Assembly (NCBI RefSeq): GCF_000226565.1
Contig: NC_016041.1
Span: forward strand, 2,108,001-2,172,000
Direction of reading: 5' to 3'
DNA length: 64,000 nt
From: Glaciecola nitratireducens FR1064
GTDB taxonomy: Bacteria > Pseudomonadota > Gammaproteobacteria > Enterobacterales > Alteromonadaceae
A program made the position numbers and the translations under genes. A model generated the notes under the pieces. That model ran no database searches, was not told where the DNA came from, and saw nothing but the letters and a program-made list of their open reading frames with translations. Shown here in pieces: positions 56,645 to 64,000 of the stretch. Every line of letters begins with the position of its first letter. Position 1 is the first letter of the stretch.

Positions 56645-57241
56645 GTGCAAAACGGTTTTGATTTTGATATTTTTGAAACGCTTGTTGAGTCTCGCATTGC
56701 ATTTCTTGAAAACCATCGAAGCGAATCAAAAAAGGCACTAGAAGAGGCGCAAATAAAAATAGAACAGCAGTTTAGTCAGTTTCCGGTGAGTCTAGCAGCC
56801 GAAAGTTTGAAGAGCATGTTGGATTTAGGTGACTTTGAAGATGCTATAAAAGTTCGTAAAGCAATAAAAGAGCAAGACGTGGAGCTCGATAGTAACATCC
56901 AAAATTCAATGTCACGTGCGTTTGAAAAAGTAAGCGCTAAACAAGAAGAATATATCGGTCACAATAAAGACGGTATTTTAAAATTTAAAGAAGGTAAGTA
57001 CAGAGACTCGTACGCGTCGTTTTCTGAAGCAAAACTTATCTCACCAATGAATATTGGAGTAACCCTTAATCTGCTACAAAGCATCGTAAAACTGCTTGAA
57101 ATGACTCATAAACCTGACGTATCGCTACAGCAGGAATGCAGGGAGCATTATCGCTACATTACGAATATGCCTTTGCGGAAAGTACATCAGCAAAAATTTG
57201 AAAGCATGAAACTTGACGTAGAGAGACTGATGTCAAAGTAA
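56645..57241 (+). CDS. C-terminal TPR part of the split response regulator
   Basis: This 198-residue frame starts with GTG but has no Shine-Dalgarno. It stays open upstream through the A-run at 56612, adding KIKLDANSSI. It is helical and TPR-like (FKEGKYRDSYASFSEAKLISPMNIGVTLNLL) and fits as the C-terminal third of the REC-TPR protein of the preceding frame. It is best read as the continuation of that gene rather than a separate one. Its last 9 bases overlap the EamA gene on the other strand. Confidence 0.75.
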   Translation: MQNGFDFDIFETLVESRIAFLENHRSESKKALEEAQIKIEQQFSQFPVSLAAESLKSMLDLGDFEDAIKVRKAIKEQDVELDSNIQNSMSRAFEKVSAKQEEYIGHNKDGILKFKEGKYRDSYASFSEAKLISPMNIGVTLNLLQSIVKLLEMTHKPDVSLQQECREHYRYITNMPLRKVHQQKFESMKLDVERLMSK

Positions 57242-58177
57242 TTCATCGGTTGCTACAGCCTTTTGTCTTCTTCCTATGGAAGCAGTCATAGCTCCCAATA
57301 TTACCAAGCCCGCTCCAATATAGGCATACATGTTCAAGTTTGAATCTATGAATATGTCAGGAGCAATTGATACTGCAATTCTGTTACTAATATAGGTGAA
57401 TATGGGGGCTAGTGATATTACTGCACTCACTTTTGACCCGTCCCATATTTGAATAGCCTTTGTAAAAGCACCATAGGCTATCAACGTATTCGCACAACAA
57501 AACAATAATGACCAAAGTTGAACACTGTTTAATTGAAACAATGCGCCAAAATCACTAAACGGAATGAGAACTGTAAAACCGATACCATAAATCAAAAGAG
57601 TCAATTGTTTTACGGTAAAGCTAAGCAACAGTTTCTTTTGCGCTAGTGCGTAACTTGCCCAAGCTAACGCTGAAAAAACAGTAATAAACACGCCTATTAT
57701 ATTTTCATCGGCCGACTCAATAATGGCCGGAATGCGCTCACTAAAAAACAATACCAATCCGGCAAATAGAATAAGCACTCCTAATCCTTGCTGTCGATTA
57801 AATTGCTCAGAATACAACAAGACACTTCCCACCATTAGCGCAAACGGTGCAATTTGCATCACAATCTGAACAGTACCTGGACTTATATAAATCAGCGCAA
57901 ACACATTAGTCACATAGTTCATCACTAACAATATTGCAGTGACTATTACAACGACGACAATTTTGTTACTTGCTTGTCGTGACTTTGGTAAGGACTTGGA
58001 AAAAAACAACAGAGCAAAAAGAATTATAGCTGCGACTGCAAAGCGATAAGCCGTGATCGTATATGCATCCATTTGCTGCAACAGTATTTTTAAAAAGACA
58101 GGTAAAATACCCCACAGAAAAGCGGTAAGCAAAGCAAGTAAAAAACCTTGTGTAGAACGAGAGCTTTTAATAAACAC
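57233..58177 (-). CDS. EamA-family DMT transporter
   Basis: This 314-residue inner-membrane protein has ten predicted helices in two EamA repeats (first repeat from FLLALLTAFLWGILPVFLKILL, second from VFSALAWASYALAQKK). The layout suits an export permease for amino acids or other small metabolites of the RhaT/YdcZ kind. The start is GTG, with only a weak Shine-Dalgarno. The tail is basic. The substrate cannot be read from the sequence. Confidence 0.87.
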   Translation of the reverse strand: MFIKSSRSTQGFLLALLTAFLWGILPVFLKILLQQMDAYTITAYRFAVAAIILFALLFFSKSLPKSRQASNKIVVVVIVTAILLVMNYVTNVFALIYISPGTVQIVMQIAPFALMVGSVLLYSEQFNRQQGLGVLILFAGLVLFFSERIPAIIESADENIIGVFITVFSALAWASYALAQKKLLLSFTVKQLTLLIYGIGFTVLIPFSDFGALFQLNSVQLWSLLFCCANTLIAYGAFTKAIQIWDGSKVSAVISLAPIFTYISNRIAVSIAPDIFIDSNLNMYAYIGAGLVILGAMTASIGRRQKAVATDELL

Positions 58178-58320
58178 TGACTATTGACTCGTTAATATGT
58201 GGTTCGCAGGAATGCGCAGTGATAACAGGAGCGTAAAGTAATCTAAACACAATTAAACGGCAATGATTAATATAGTTCAATACCGCCTTTTTTATGCTCT
58301 ACGTAGTGTGGGGTTCAAGC

Positions 58321-58355
58321 GCTCAAGTAGAGTATCGTTGATACTTTACTTGAGC
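58321..58355. terminator. Long hairpin between carbonic anhydrase and EamA genes
   Basis: Sixteen-base arms (58321-58336 and 58340-58355, one G-T pair) around GTT, 28 bases beyond the carbonic anhydrase stop. The minus-strand T-run is missing, so it may act as a processing or stability hairpin rather than a simple terminator. Confidence 0.55.
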
Positions 58356-58383
58356 TTTGTATCTTATAATTTGGCAACAGATC

Positions 58384-58965
58384 TTAGACGACTTTACCAG
58401 CCTCTGTAGCTACAAGAACTTCGTTAAGACTTCCTGTTTTACAGTCGTAAATATATCCATAAATTGGAATTTCACTTGGAACCATTGAATTGTTTCTAAT
58501 TCGCTGAACATCTTCTAAAACACTTTTTTCTTGGTCGCTTATTGTTAACCAATTGATGTACTTGCCGTCGGTCGTGCCACCACCAGAATTGCTATCAGTC
58601 CAACCGGAAGCATCTACGCTTGATGTTTTTAAGCTACCCTCTAGTAAATCACCCATTATTTCCGTGGTAAATGTTTCCATGCCACAATCAGTATGATGAA
58701 TGACAAACCACTCTTTGGTACCGAGCAGTTTGTAAGAAATGACTAACGAGCGAATCGCATCATCACTAGCTCTTCCACCAGCATTGCGGATAACGTGGGC
58801 ATCGCCCTCTGCAAGACCTGCGTATTTGGCAGGATCTAAGCGTGCGTCCATACATGTCAGTATGGCAAACTGCCTTGCTGGTGGCATTGGCAAGTCGCCT
58901 TTTTCTCCAAAATCAGCTACGTAGGCCGCATTTGCCGATACCACTTCTTTGACTATTTTACTCAT
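58384..58965 (-). CDS. Beta-class carbonic anhydrase
   Basis: This 193-residue zinc enzyme hydrates CO2 to bicarbonate. Zinc and catalytic residues are visible: C38-x-D40-x-R42 in LTCMDARLD and H91-x-x-C94 in HHTDCGM, together with [17 protein letters not shown]. The shorter, mycobacterial Rv1284-like form of the beta class, with an insertion around residues 110-135 ([18 protein letters not shown]), is suggested. GGAGAA precedes the ATG. It is a single gene between the EamA gene and the S10 peptidase. Confidence 0.9.
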   Translation of the reverse strand: MSKIVKEVVSANAAYVADFGEKGDLPMPPARQFAILTCMDARLDPAKYAGLAEGDAHVIRNAGGRASDDAIRSLVISYKLLGTKEWFVIHHTDCGMETFTTEIMGDLLEGSLKTSSVDASGWTDSNSGGGTTDGKYINWLTISDQEKSVLEDVQRIRNNSMVPSEIPIYGYIYDCKTGSLNEVLVATEAGKVV

Positions 58966-59341
58966 ATAGATTCTCCTTTAGAAACACTAATAATGTATGT
59001 TGTGCTTTGAACGCTTTGAATTATTTACTCAGAACATTAGTTAGTCGAAGTATAAGATTGGACGTACCTAACAAACAAAATCCACGACTATTTATTACAT
59101 TCTAACTTGGAAAAAAAATAGCGCATGATGAAATGCGGTTTTTTATCATCTGTTTTGACTTAAGATATAATCAATTGATATTCAACACCTGACAACGTTA
59201 CTCTACAACCAACTATTAATACCGATGAATCCTAATTGCCAACTACATTCTTATAAATCACATCCGCTTGAATAAGACTTTGCTTTTTAAACTCACTATT
59301 TGTTAACCTTCTAACACTTTATCCAATTAGAGAGACACGTT
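58966..59341. other. Divergent spacer, carbonic anhydrase / S10 peptidase
   Basis: A 376-base AT-rich region holding the promoters of both divergent genes. No RNA gene, repeat or clear operator was seen. Confidence 0.45.
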
Positions 59342-60892
59342 ATGCGAAAGACACTCGCTTTGATTACATCTTTATCTTTACTTAGCTACTTGTTGGTTTT
59401 ACCTCCGGCCATTGCTCAACAACAGGATGCGCCAAAATCGAATAGCAGAATTCTGCCGGTCGACACTGAAGTTGTTACCAAACATAGCGCAAAAATCAAT
59501 GGTAAGAAGGTGTCCTACACCGCCACCGTAGGCACGCAACCAGTATGGGATGAAGAAGGTTCGCCAATTGCGTCGTTGTTTTACACCTATTACGAACGTC
59601 AAGATGTAGATAAGCGTGAAGCAAGACCCATTGTTTATTCATTCAACGGTGGTCCGGGATCAGCATCAGTATGGATGCATATTGCTTACACAGGCCCAAA
59701 GGTGCTTAATTTAAGTGATGAAGGTTATCCCATTCAACCCTACGGCGTGCAGGACAACCCCTACTCTATTTTGGACGTTGCTGACATTGTCTTCATCAAT
59801 CCAGTTAACACCGGATATTCTCGCGTATTGCCTAATGAAGATGGCGAAATGCCCTCTCGCGACAAGCAAAAAGAAAGCTTTTTTGGCGTCAATGCCGACA
59901 TAAAATACTTAGCAGAGTGGATGAACACCTTCACCTCTCGCAAAAATCGTTGGCAGTCACCTAAATACTTAATTGGCGAAAGCTATGGAACTACCCGGGT
60001 TTCGGGTCTTGCTCTCGAATTACAAAACAGTCAGTGGATGTATTTAAACGGCGTTATTTTAGTGTCTCCCACCGACATTGGTCTTGATCGTGATGGACCG
60101 GTTAAACAAGCTAATCAACTCCCTTACTTTGCTGCAGCAGCATGGTATCACGGTGTTCTTCCGCAAGAGCTACAAGAAAAAGATCTGCTAGACATGCTAC
60201 CAGAAGTTGAAGCATTTGCGCTTGATAACTACTTACCGGCACTCGCAAAAGGAGCGATGTTAAGTGGTGATGCACGCGAGAAAATGGCTGAACGTGTTGC
60301 TTATTATTCTGGCATTTCTAAGCAAGCGGTTCTTGATAATAATCTAGCGCCTAGCGCAAGTTTCTTTTGGAAAGAGCTACTTCGTGAGCAAAACCGTACT
60401 ATTGGCCGCCTCGATTCACGCTACTTGGGTATCGACGAGAAACGTTCGGGAGACCGCCCCGATTACAATGCTGAACTCACTTCTTGGTTGCATTCATTCA
60501 CTCCTGCAATTAACTATTACTTGCGTGAAGAATTAAAATTCGTTACCGACATGAAATACAATATGTTTGGCCCAGTCCGCCCTTGGGATAGAAGTGATAA
60601 CAACTCGGGTAGACAGTTACGCCAAGCGATGGCTCAAAACCCGTATTTAAATGTGTTGATTCAATCGGGCTACTTTGATGGTGCGACCAACTACTTTGAT
60701 GCTAAATATAATATGTGGCATTTGGATCCCAGTACTCAAATGAGCAACAGAATTGAGTTCAAAGGCTATCGAAGCGGTCATATGATGTATTTACGACGCG
60801 CCGATTTAGAGAATGCTAATAACGATATAAGAGCGTTTATTCTTAAGTCTGATTCGAAAGGTCAGCCTGCTGAGTATAAGTTAGAAAAATAG
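59342..60892 (+). CDS. Secreted S10-family serine carboxypeptidase
   Basis: This 516-residue exported peptidase has a signal peptide of about 25 residues (ending AIAQ). It has the oxyanion motif SFNGGPGSAS near residues 100-109 and the nucleophile Ser214 in IGESYGTTRVSG. The triad is completed by Asp446 (SGYFDGATNYF) and His480 (SGHMMYL), the usual S10 order. The length matches bacterial S10 enzymes. It would remove C-terminal amino acids from peptides in the periplasm at acid or neutral pH, complementing the M14 enzyme at 26 kb. GAGAGACACGTT precedes the ATG. Confidence 0.9.
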   Translation: MRKTLALITSLSLLSYLLVLPPAIAQQQDAPKSNSRILPVDTEVVTKHSAKINGKKVSYTATVGTQPVWDEEGSPIASLFYTYYERQDVDKREARPIVYSFNGGPGSASVWMHIAYTGPKVLNLSDEGYPIQPYGVQDNPYSILDVADIVFINPVNTGYSRVLPNEDGEMPSRDKQKESFFGVNADIKYLAEWMNTFTSRKNRWQSPKYLIGESYGTTRVSGLALELQNSQWMYLNGVILVSPTDIGLDRDGPVKQANQLPYFAAAAWYHGVLPQELQEKDLLDMLPEVEAFALDNYLPALAKGAMLSGDAREKMAERVAYYSGISKQAVLDNNLAPSASFFWKELLREQNRTIGRLDSRYLGIDEKRSGDRPDYNAELTSWLHSFTPAINYYLREELKFVTDMKYNMFGPVRPWDRSDNNSGRQLRQAMAQNPYLNVLIQSGYFDGATNYFDAKYNMWHLDPSTQMSNRIEFKGYRSGHMMYLRRADLENANNDIRAFILKSDSKGQPAEYKLEK

Positions 60893-60938
60893 AACGAACG
60901 ATAAACTCATTTATTCTTTTCACCAGATTAGAATATCA

Positions 60939-60973
60939 GCAAAGAGCAATGCGTGCAGACCATTGCTCTTTGC
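60939..60973 (+). terminator. Hairpin after S10 peptidase
   Basis: Perfect 13-base arms (60939-60951 and 60961-60973) with a 9-base loop, 46 bases after the stop. The following ATTTCCCTT is a weak T-run. Confidence 0.65.
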
Positions 60974-61229
60974 ATTTCCCTTCAGTCCTGAACACATAAA
61001 TTTCAGAATTTAACACAAAAATCGTCGATTCAATTCACTTACCAAAAAGCTAATTACTAATATTTGATATAGGTCAACGTTATACAACACCCACTGCTTT
61101 AGAGTACTCAGCATCACAATCATCAGCATTTTTTCAATGAACGCTAGATAAGTATTATCGGATATTGTCTAACAAAAATATCGATAATTGCGTTTGTATA
61201 TCAATTTAAATGTTAATAAGGGTCGCGTT
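60974..61229. other. Upstream region of the coiled-coil protein gene
   Basis: AT-rich spacer, with nothing more specific than the expected promoter. A TTG at 61188 opens the same frame as the gene but has no Shine-Dalgarno. Confidence 0.4.
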
Positions 61230-62012
61230 ATGAAAAGCAAAAAAAACAAATCAGATTTACAGGCAAGTTATCAAGCGATGGTTGATAACGTTGAAGACTT
61301 TGTGATTAAAGAAGGTAAAACCTTGCAACAGGCCTTTCACGCAGCAGAAGAGAAATTGATTAATGCTAAGGACATAAGCAAAGAAAAAATCCAACAAGCA
61401 AGTAAAGAATTAAAGAACAATTTACGCTTGTTAAGTGAAACTGCAGAGGGGGTTGGTGAAGCTTATAAGGAACGAATAAAATTTGACTTGGCTTATGTTA
61501 ATAATTCAATTTGGGACAAGCTACAGACAATTGCCAAGTCAAACACGGTTGATTTAATTGAATTCTCTAGAGCACTGCAAAACCGAGCACAAACCGCCGT
61601 GACAGAAAGTCATCTCGCTGCCCATCAGGAACACAATGAATGGCATTCCGACAATGCCATATGGCAAGATGAGGTGGCATACTGGACAAAAGAAAACGCT
61701 CAAGCGCTAAAAAAGTTAGAAGAGATTGAAGCAATACTTAAGCAACAATCAACTTTGTTAACTAAACATGCCAAAGCTATTCAAGCTCATAGTAAAAAAA
61801 CTGAAAAACACGAAGAAAGCATGAAGAACGTTGAACAAGATTTTAGTAGCGAGGTTTCTAAAGTAAAAGATGAAAAACAAGCAACTAAACATCTAAAAGA
61901 ACGTCAAGTACATGCTGAACAGTCAGAGTCACACTATGCTTTAAAGACTCATCACTTTAAAGTAATGGCGATGATCAGTGCACTTCATAAAGAGCTGCAA
62001 AAAGCAGATTAA
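61230..62012 (+). CDS. Helical coiled-coil protein with DUF1451-like N-terminus
   Basis: The protein has 260 residues, starting at an ATG with AAGGG seven bases upstream. Residues about 10-115 (YQAMVDNVEDFVIKEGKTLQ, then KERIKFDLAYVNNSIWDKLQ) resemble the helical part of DUF1451 proteins, but the zinc-ribbon cysteines of that family are missing. The second half is His/Lys/Glu-rich coiled coil, with EHNEWHSDNAIWQDEVAYWTKEN and repeated HAKAIQAHSKKTEKHEE heptads. There is no signal peptide or membrane segment. The function is unknown; stress- or metal-linked roles are guesses. Confidence 0.6.
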   Translation: MKSKKNKSDLQASYQAMVDNVEDFVIKEGKTLQQAFHAAEEKLINAKDISKEKIQQASKELKNNLRLLSETAEGVGEAYKERIKFDLAYVNNSIWDKLQTIAKSNTVDLIEFSRALQNRAQTAVTESHLAAHQEHNEWHSDNAIWQDEVAYWTKENAQALKKLEEIEAILKQQSTLLTKHAKAIQAHSKKTEKHEESMKNVEQDFSSEVSKVKDEKQATKHLKERQVHAEQSESHYALKTHHFKVMAMISALHKELQKAD

Positions 62013-62198
62013 TGATATAGCAATACTGGAACAGAATGTGTCTATCAACAGCTATATCGTCTAGTTTAACTGTATAGAAAGCTCGTACTAATAGTAACAA
62101 TTAGTGCTCGCTGCAGTTTGATTTGGCACATTCGCCTTTCTGGATCCAATAACAAACCTCACTCACGCCAACAATACGACAGAATTTAAATATTTTTT

Positions 62199-62236
62199 TG
62201 AAAAAAATAAAACTGCGCACAATTTTTTGCGCAGTT
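62199..62236 (-). terminator. Rho-independent terminator for the beta-barrel operon
   Basis: Nine-base arms (62211-62219 and 62228-62236). On the minus strand the stem is followed by TTTATTTTTTT. It can end the minus-strand operon, and the A/T flanks may also serve the plus-strand coiled-coil gene. Confidence 0.75.
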
Positions 62237-62291
62237 ATTTAAGAAAATTAGCATTAAAAACGAAACGTTACCGTTTTAAGAAGCATAGACT

Positions 62292-62319
62292 GGACTAATA
62301 GTAAGCTTACTATTAGTCC
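62292..62319. repeat. Perfect 28-base palindrome
   Basis: GGACTAATAGTAAG is followed at once by its exact reverse complement, with no loop. It begins 18 bases after the stop of the beta-barrel gene. The lack of a loop and T-run makes a protein-binding dyad or cruciform as likely as a terminator. Confidence 0.8.
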
Positions 62320-62337
62320 GAAACGAGGCGGCCGTCG

Positions 62338-63123
62338 CTAATAATAGTGCTTATAAGACAACCCTGCTCCAAGATCAGGACTACTATCACTGAACCCAAC
62401 GAATGTATATGCAGATAGCCCCCACGATCCCTTTCCTCTGTGTGAAACAAAAAGACTAACTTCGCGAATATCTTCAGTGTCCTCAAACGAAGATTGTCTG
62501 TAATCAAATGCGATACCCAGCTTGGTTTGGATAGAGTATCGAAACACAGCGCCAATTGACCCAAACCAGACGTTATCGACATTCAGTCCCTCGGGCTCCC
62601 CTCTAATTTTATAACCCAGTGTTCCCGTCAAATAGTAGCTATCGTAATATTTATAAATATTGCTCTGCACTGAGTAGTCTGTTTTACCGGAACCAAGACC
62701 TTTTTCTTCATCTGCGGTTCCTAGCTTTACTTTCGCCCCAAAATCAACCGCAATACCTAATCTATCATTCTGATATACATCAAAAAAAGTGATCCTGGCA
62801 ATGATATCGCCAAGACCTTTTTCAGTGCGATACTCACCCTCACCAACAATAATTTCACCATCGTTACCTGTGAGAGTGGTGCCGCTTGGTGCCCGCACCG
62901 AAAGGTAAGGAACAGTTAAACCAACGCCCAGCGATTCCCCTTGATAACCAAACGTAATCGGAACATAGAGGTCCTCAATAGTGCGATCGCCGCCATAATC
63001 ACCGCTAGAATGTTCAGCACCTATTGCTACGACAAAATCATTGGATTGAGCAACACATTCAGTTCCGGTAATGGTTAACAGCAGTGTCATTGCATAACGC
63101 AAGGTATCGTGTCTCGTTTTCAT
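62338..63123 (-). CDS. Predicted outer membrane beta-barrel protein
   Basis: This 261-residue protein has a signal peptide (MKTRHDTLRYAMTLLLTITGTECVAQS) and alternating amphipathic strands throughout, with Gly/Tyr-rich turns. It ends in GAGLSYKHYY, with an aromatic C-terminal residue. The pattern recalls small transporter-like barrels of the phenol-MetA/DUF3187 type, but the family is not certain. A frame start at 63153 overlaps the upstream stop (TAATG). The ATG at 63123 has a strong AGGGAG upstream and makes a better signal peptide. It is co-transcribed with the repeat protein before it. Confidence 0.65.
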   Translation of the reverse strand: MKTRHDTLRYAMTLLLTITGTECVAQSNDFVVAIGAEHSSGDYGGDRTIEDLYVPITFGYQGESLGVGLTVPYLSVRAPSGTTLTGNDGEIIVGEGEYRTEKGLGDIIARITFFDVYQNDRLGIAVDFGAKVKLGTADEEKGLGSGKTDYSVQSNIYKYYDSYYLTGTLGYKIRGEPEGLNVDNVWFGSIGAVFRYSIQTKLGIAFDYRQSSFEDTEDIREVSLFVSHRGKGSWGLSAYTFVGFSDSSPDLGAGLSYKHYY

Positions 63124-63152
63124 AAACTCAAACTCCCTTAATCTCTTTTTCA

Positions 63153-63917
63153 TTAAGAATCTTCAGATAGGTCTTGCTGCATTTTTTCAGAGAGTCTTTT
63201 TTGCATTTTTTCCTGGTGTTCCATCCGTATTTTATTTCGCTGTTGCTCTGATGTAGCAGACTTGATCATCTGACGATATGCCTGTCTTTCTTGCTCTGTG
63301 ATTTGATCTCCACCATAGATAAAACCACCCGCTTCATCATCAAATAGGGCCTTATTTTGAGCTTGCATATGTATCTGTTTTTGATGTTCCGCACGTATTT
63401 GCTTACGCTCTTGTTCTGACCCAGCCGATTTTAGCATTTGACGGTATCTTTGACGTTCTTGCTCTGTCATTTGATAACCACCATAGATAAAACCGCCAGC
63501 TTCATCACTAAGTAACGGGCTATTTAGCATTTGAGCCTCTATCTGTTTTTGATGCTCAGCACGTATTTGCATACGTTGCTGTTCGGATGCAGCTGTTTTG
63601 ATTCTTTGACGATAAGACGCTCTCTCTTGCTCAGTCATTTGTTGGGCGCCGAAAATGACCCCACCCATACCATCGTTGAAATGCTCTCTGTCTCTATCTC
63701 GATCTCTATCAGCATCTCGATCTTGTTCGCGATCCTTATCACGATCGCGATCCTGAGCTCTATCTAAATTACGGTCAGATTGATACTCTCTATCAACTCT
63801 TTTTTCCTTATCCTTATCGCGGTTTTGCTCTTGCTGAGCTTCAGACGTAAACGGTGTTAGGGATGCAATGCCCATCATCCCAACAATTGCAAAAACAGGT
63901 AACTTGATACGTGTCAT
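63153..63917 (-). CDS. Secreted protein with RD-rich region and three TEQER repeats
   Basis: The protein has 254 residues with a signal peptide (TRIKLPVFAIVGMMGIASL, cut after SEAQ). A low-complexity segment of Asp/Arg/Glu/Lys dipeptides (about residues 28-80) follows, and then three copies of a unit of about 50 residues. Each copy begins GG(V/F)I(F/Y)G, runs through QMTEQER-x2-YRQ, SEQ-x-R-x2-IR and EHQ, and ends in a Met/Gln-rich link. Units start near 84, 142 and 195. The TEQER...EHQ unit occurs singly in small exported proteobacterial proteins of unknown function. GGAG lies before the ATG. It leads an operon with the beta-barrel gene. Confidence 0.7.
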   Translation of the reverse strand: MTRIKLPVFAIVGMMGIASLTPFTSEAQQEQNRDKDKEKRVDREYQSDRNLDRAQDRDRDKDREQDRDADRDRDRDREHFNDGMGGVIFGAQQMTEQERASYRQRIKTAASEQQRMQIRAEHQKQIEAQMLNSPLLSDEAGGFIYGGYQMTEQERQRYRQMLKSAGSEQERKQIRAEHQKQIHMQAQNKALFDDEAGGFIYGGDQITEQERQAYRQMIKSATSEQQRNKIRMEHQEKMQKRLSEKMQQDLSEDS

Positions 63918-64000
63918 AGATTTCTCCAAATTTAAATAAAAACATGTCGTACGAAAAAGAATAGGCGCTGACCTACTCCCTTTGCGTAGCTTCACACTTA

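Larger units (their letters stand above)
62013..62337. other. Convergent spacer with two hairpins
   Basis: A 325-base region between the coiled-coil gene and the beta-barrel gene. It contains the hairpin at 62199-62236 and the perfect palindrome at 62292-62319, annotated separately. No gene was seen. Confidence 0.5.

Overview
The window looks like chromosomal DNA from a marine gammaproteobacterium of the Alteromonadales, near Glaciecola, Paraglaciecola or Alteromonas. The reasons are the moderately AT-rich composition, the ybfF-DUF2788-fldA group, class I fumarase, CysB, PurT, a REC-TPR response regulator of the kind found in this order, a TonB receptor next to lipid or branched-chain catabolic genes, and abundant secreted peptidases. 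This placement is inferred from gene content and not from a marker tree. I found no rRNA, tRNA, CRISPR array, insertion sequence or prophage.

Layout. 1-20.4 kb is mostly housekeeping and catabolism: an aromatic/aspartate aminotransferase; a minus-strand acyl-CoA dehydrogenase-MDR-SDR-SDR-YaiI operon; a TonB receptor; an RND efflux pair; an exonuclease; an apparently lone moaE; the divergent etfBA / ETF-quinone oxidoreductase pair, with a LiuR-like operator between them; then ybfF, a DUF2788 gene and flavodoxin. 20.4-31.2 kb is a looser accessory block with long gaps: an AT-rich DUF547 protein, a PEP-CTERM-like protein, a DUF1330 protein, an AraC/GyrI regulator, an M14 peptidase and a chemoreceptor. 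It separates fldA from fur, which are often neighbours, and REP-like palindromes lie near both ends.

31.4-45.3 kb holds fur, a pxpABC 5-oxoprolinase operon ending in a D-amino-acid transaminase, CvfB, OsmC/YhfA, an exported unknown, RmuC, fumarase, PabB, a Nudix CoA pyrophosphatase and L-serine dehydratase. 45.3-53.4 kb has CysB, a sensorless histidine kinase, a LysR gene divergent from the scoAB CoA-transferase, a DEAD-box helicase and PurT. 53.5-64 kb has an EF-hand miniprotein, TrhO, a REC-TPR gene split at an A-run, an EamA exporter, beta-carbonic anhydrase, an S10 peptidase, a coiled-coil protein, and an envelope operon joining a triple-repeat secreted protein to a predicted beta-barrel.

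How it works together. Much of the window feeds acyl-CoA and amino-acid breakdown into respiration: acyl-CoA dehydrogenase passes electrons to ETF, then to ETF-QO and quinone; ScoAB activates acetoacetate; fumarase, serine dehydratase and aminotransferases supply central carbon. Secreted M14 and S10 peptidases, the TonB receptor and pxpABC fit growth on peptides and polymers. The features most worth a second look are the A_AAA_AAA_TAA junction in the REC-TPR gene, the block between fldA and fur, and the triple-repeat/beta-barrel operon.
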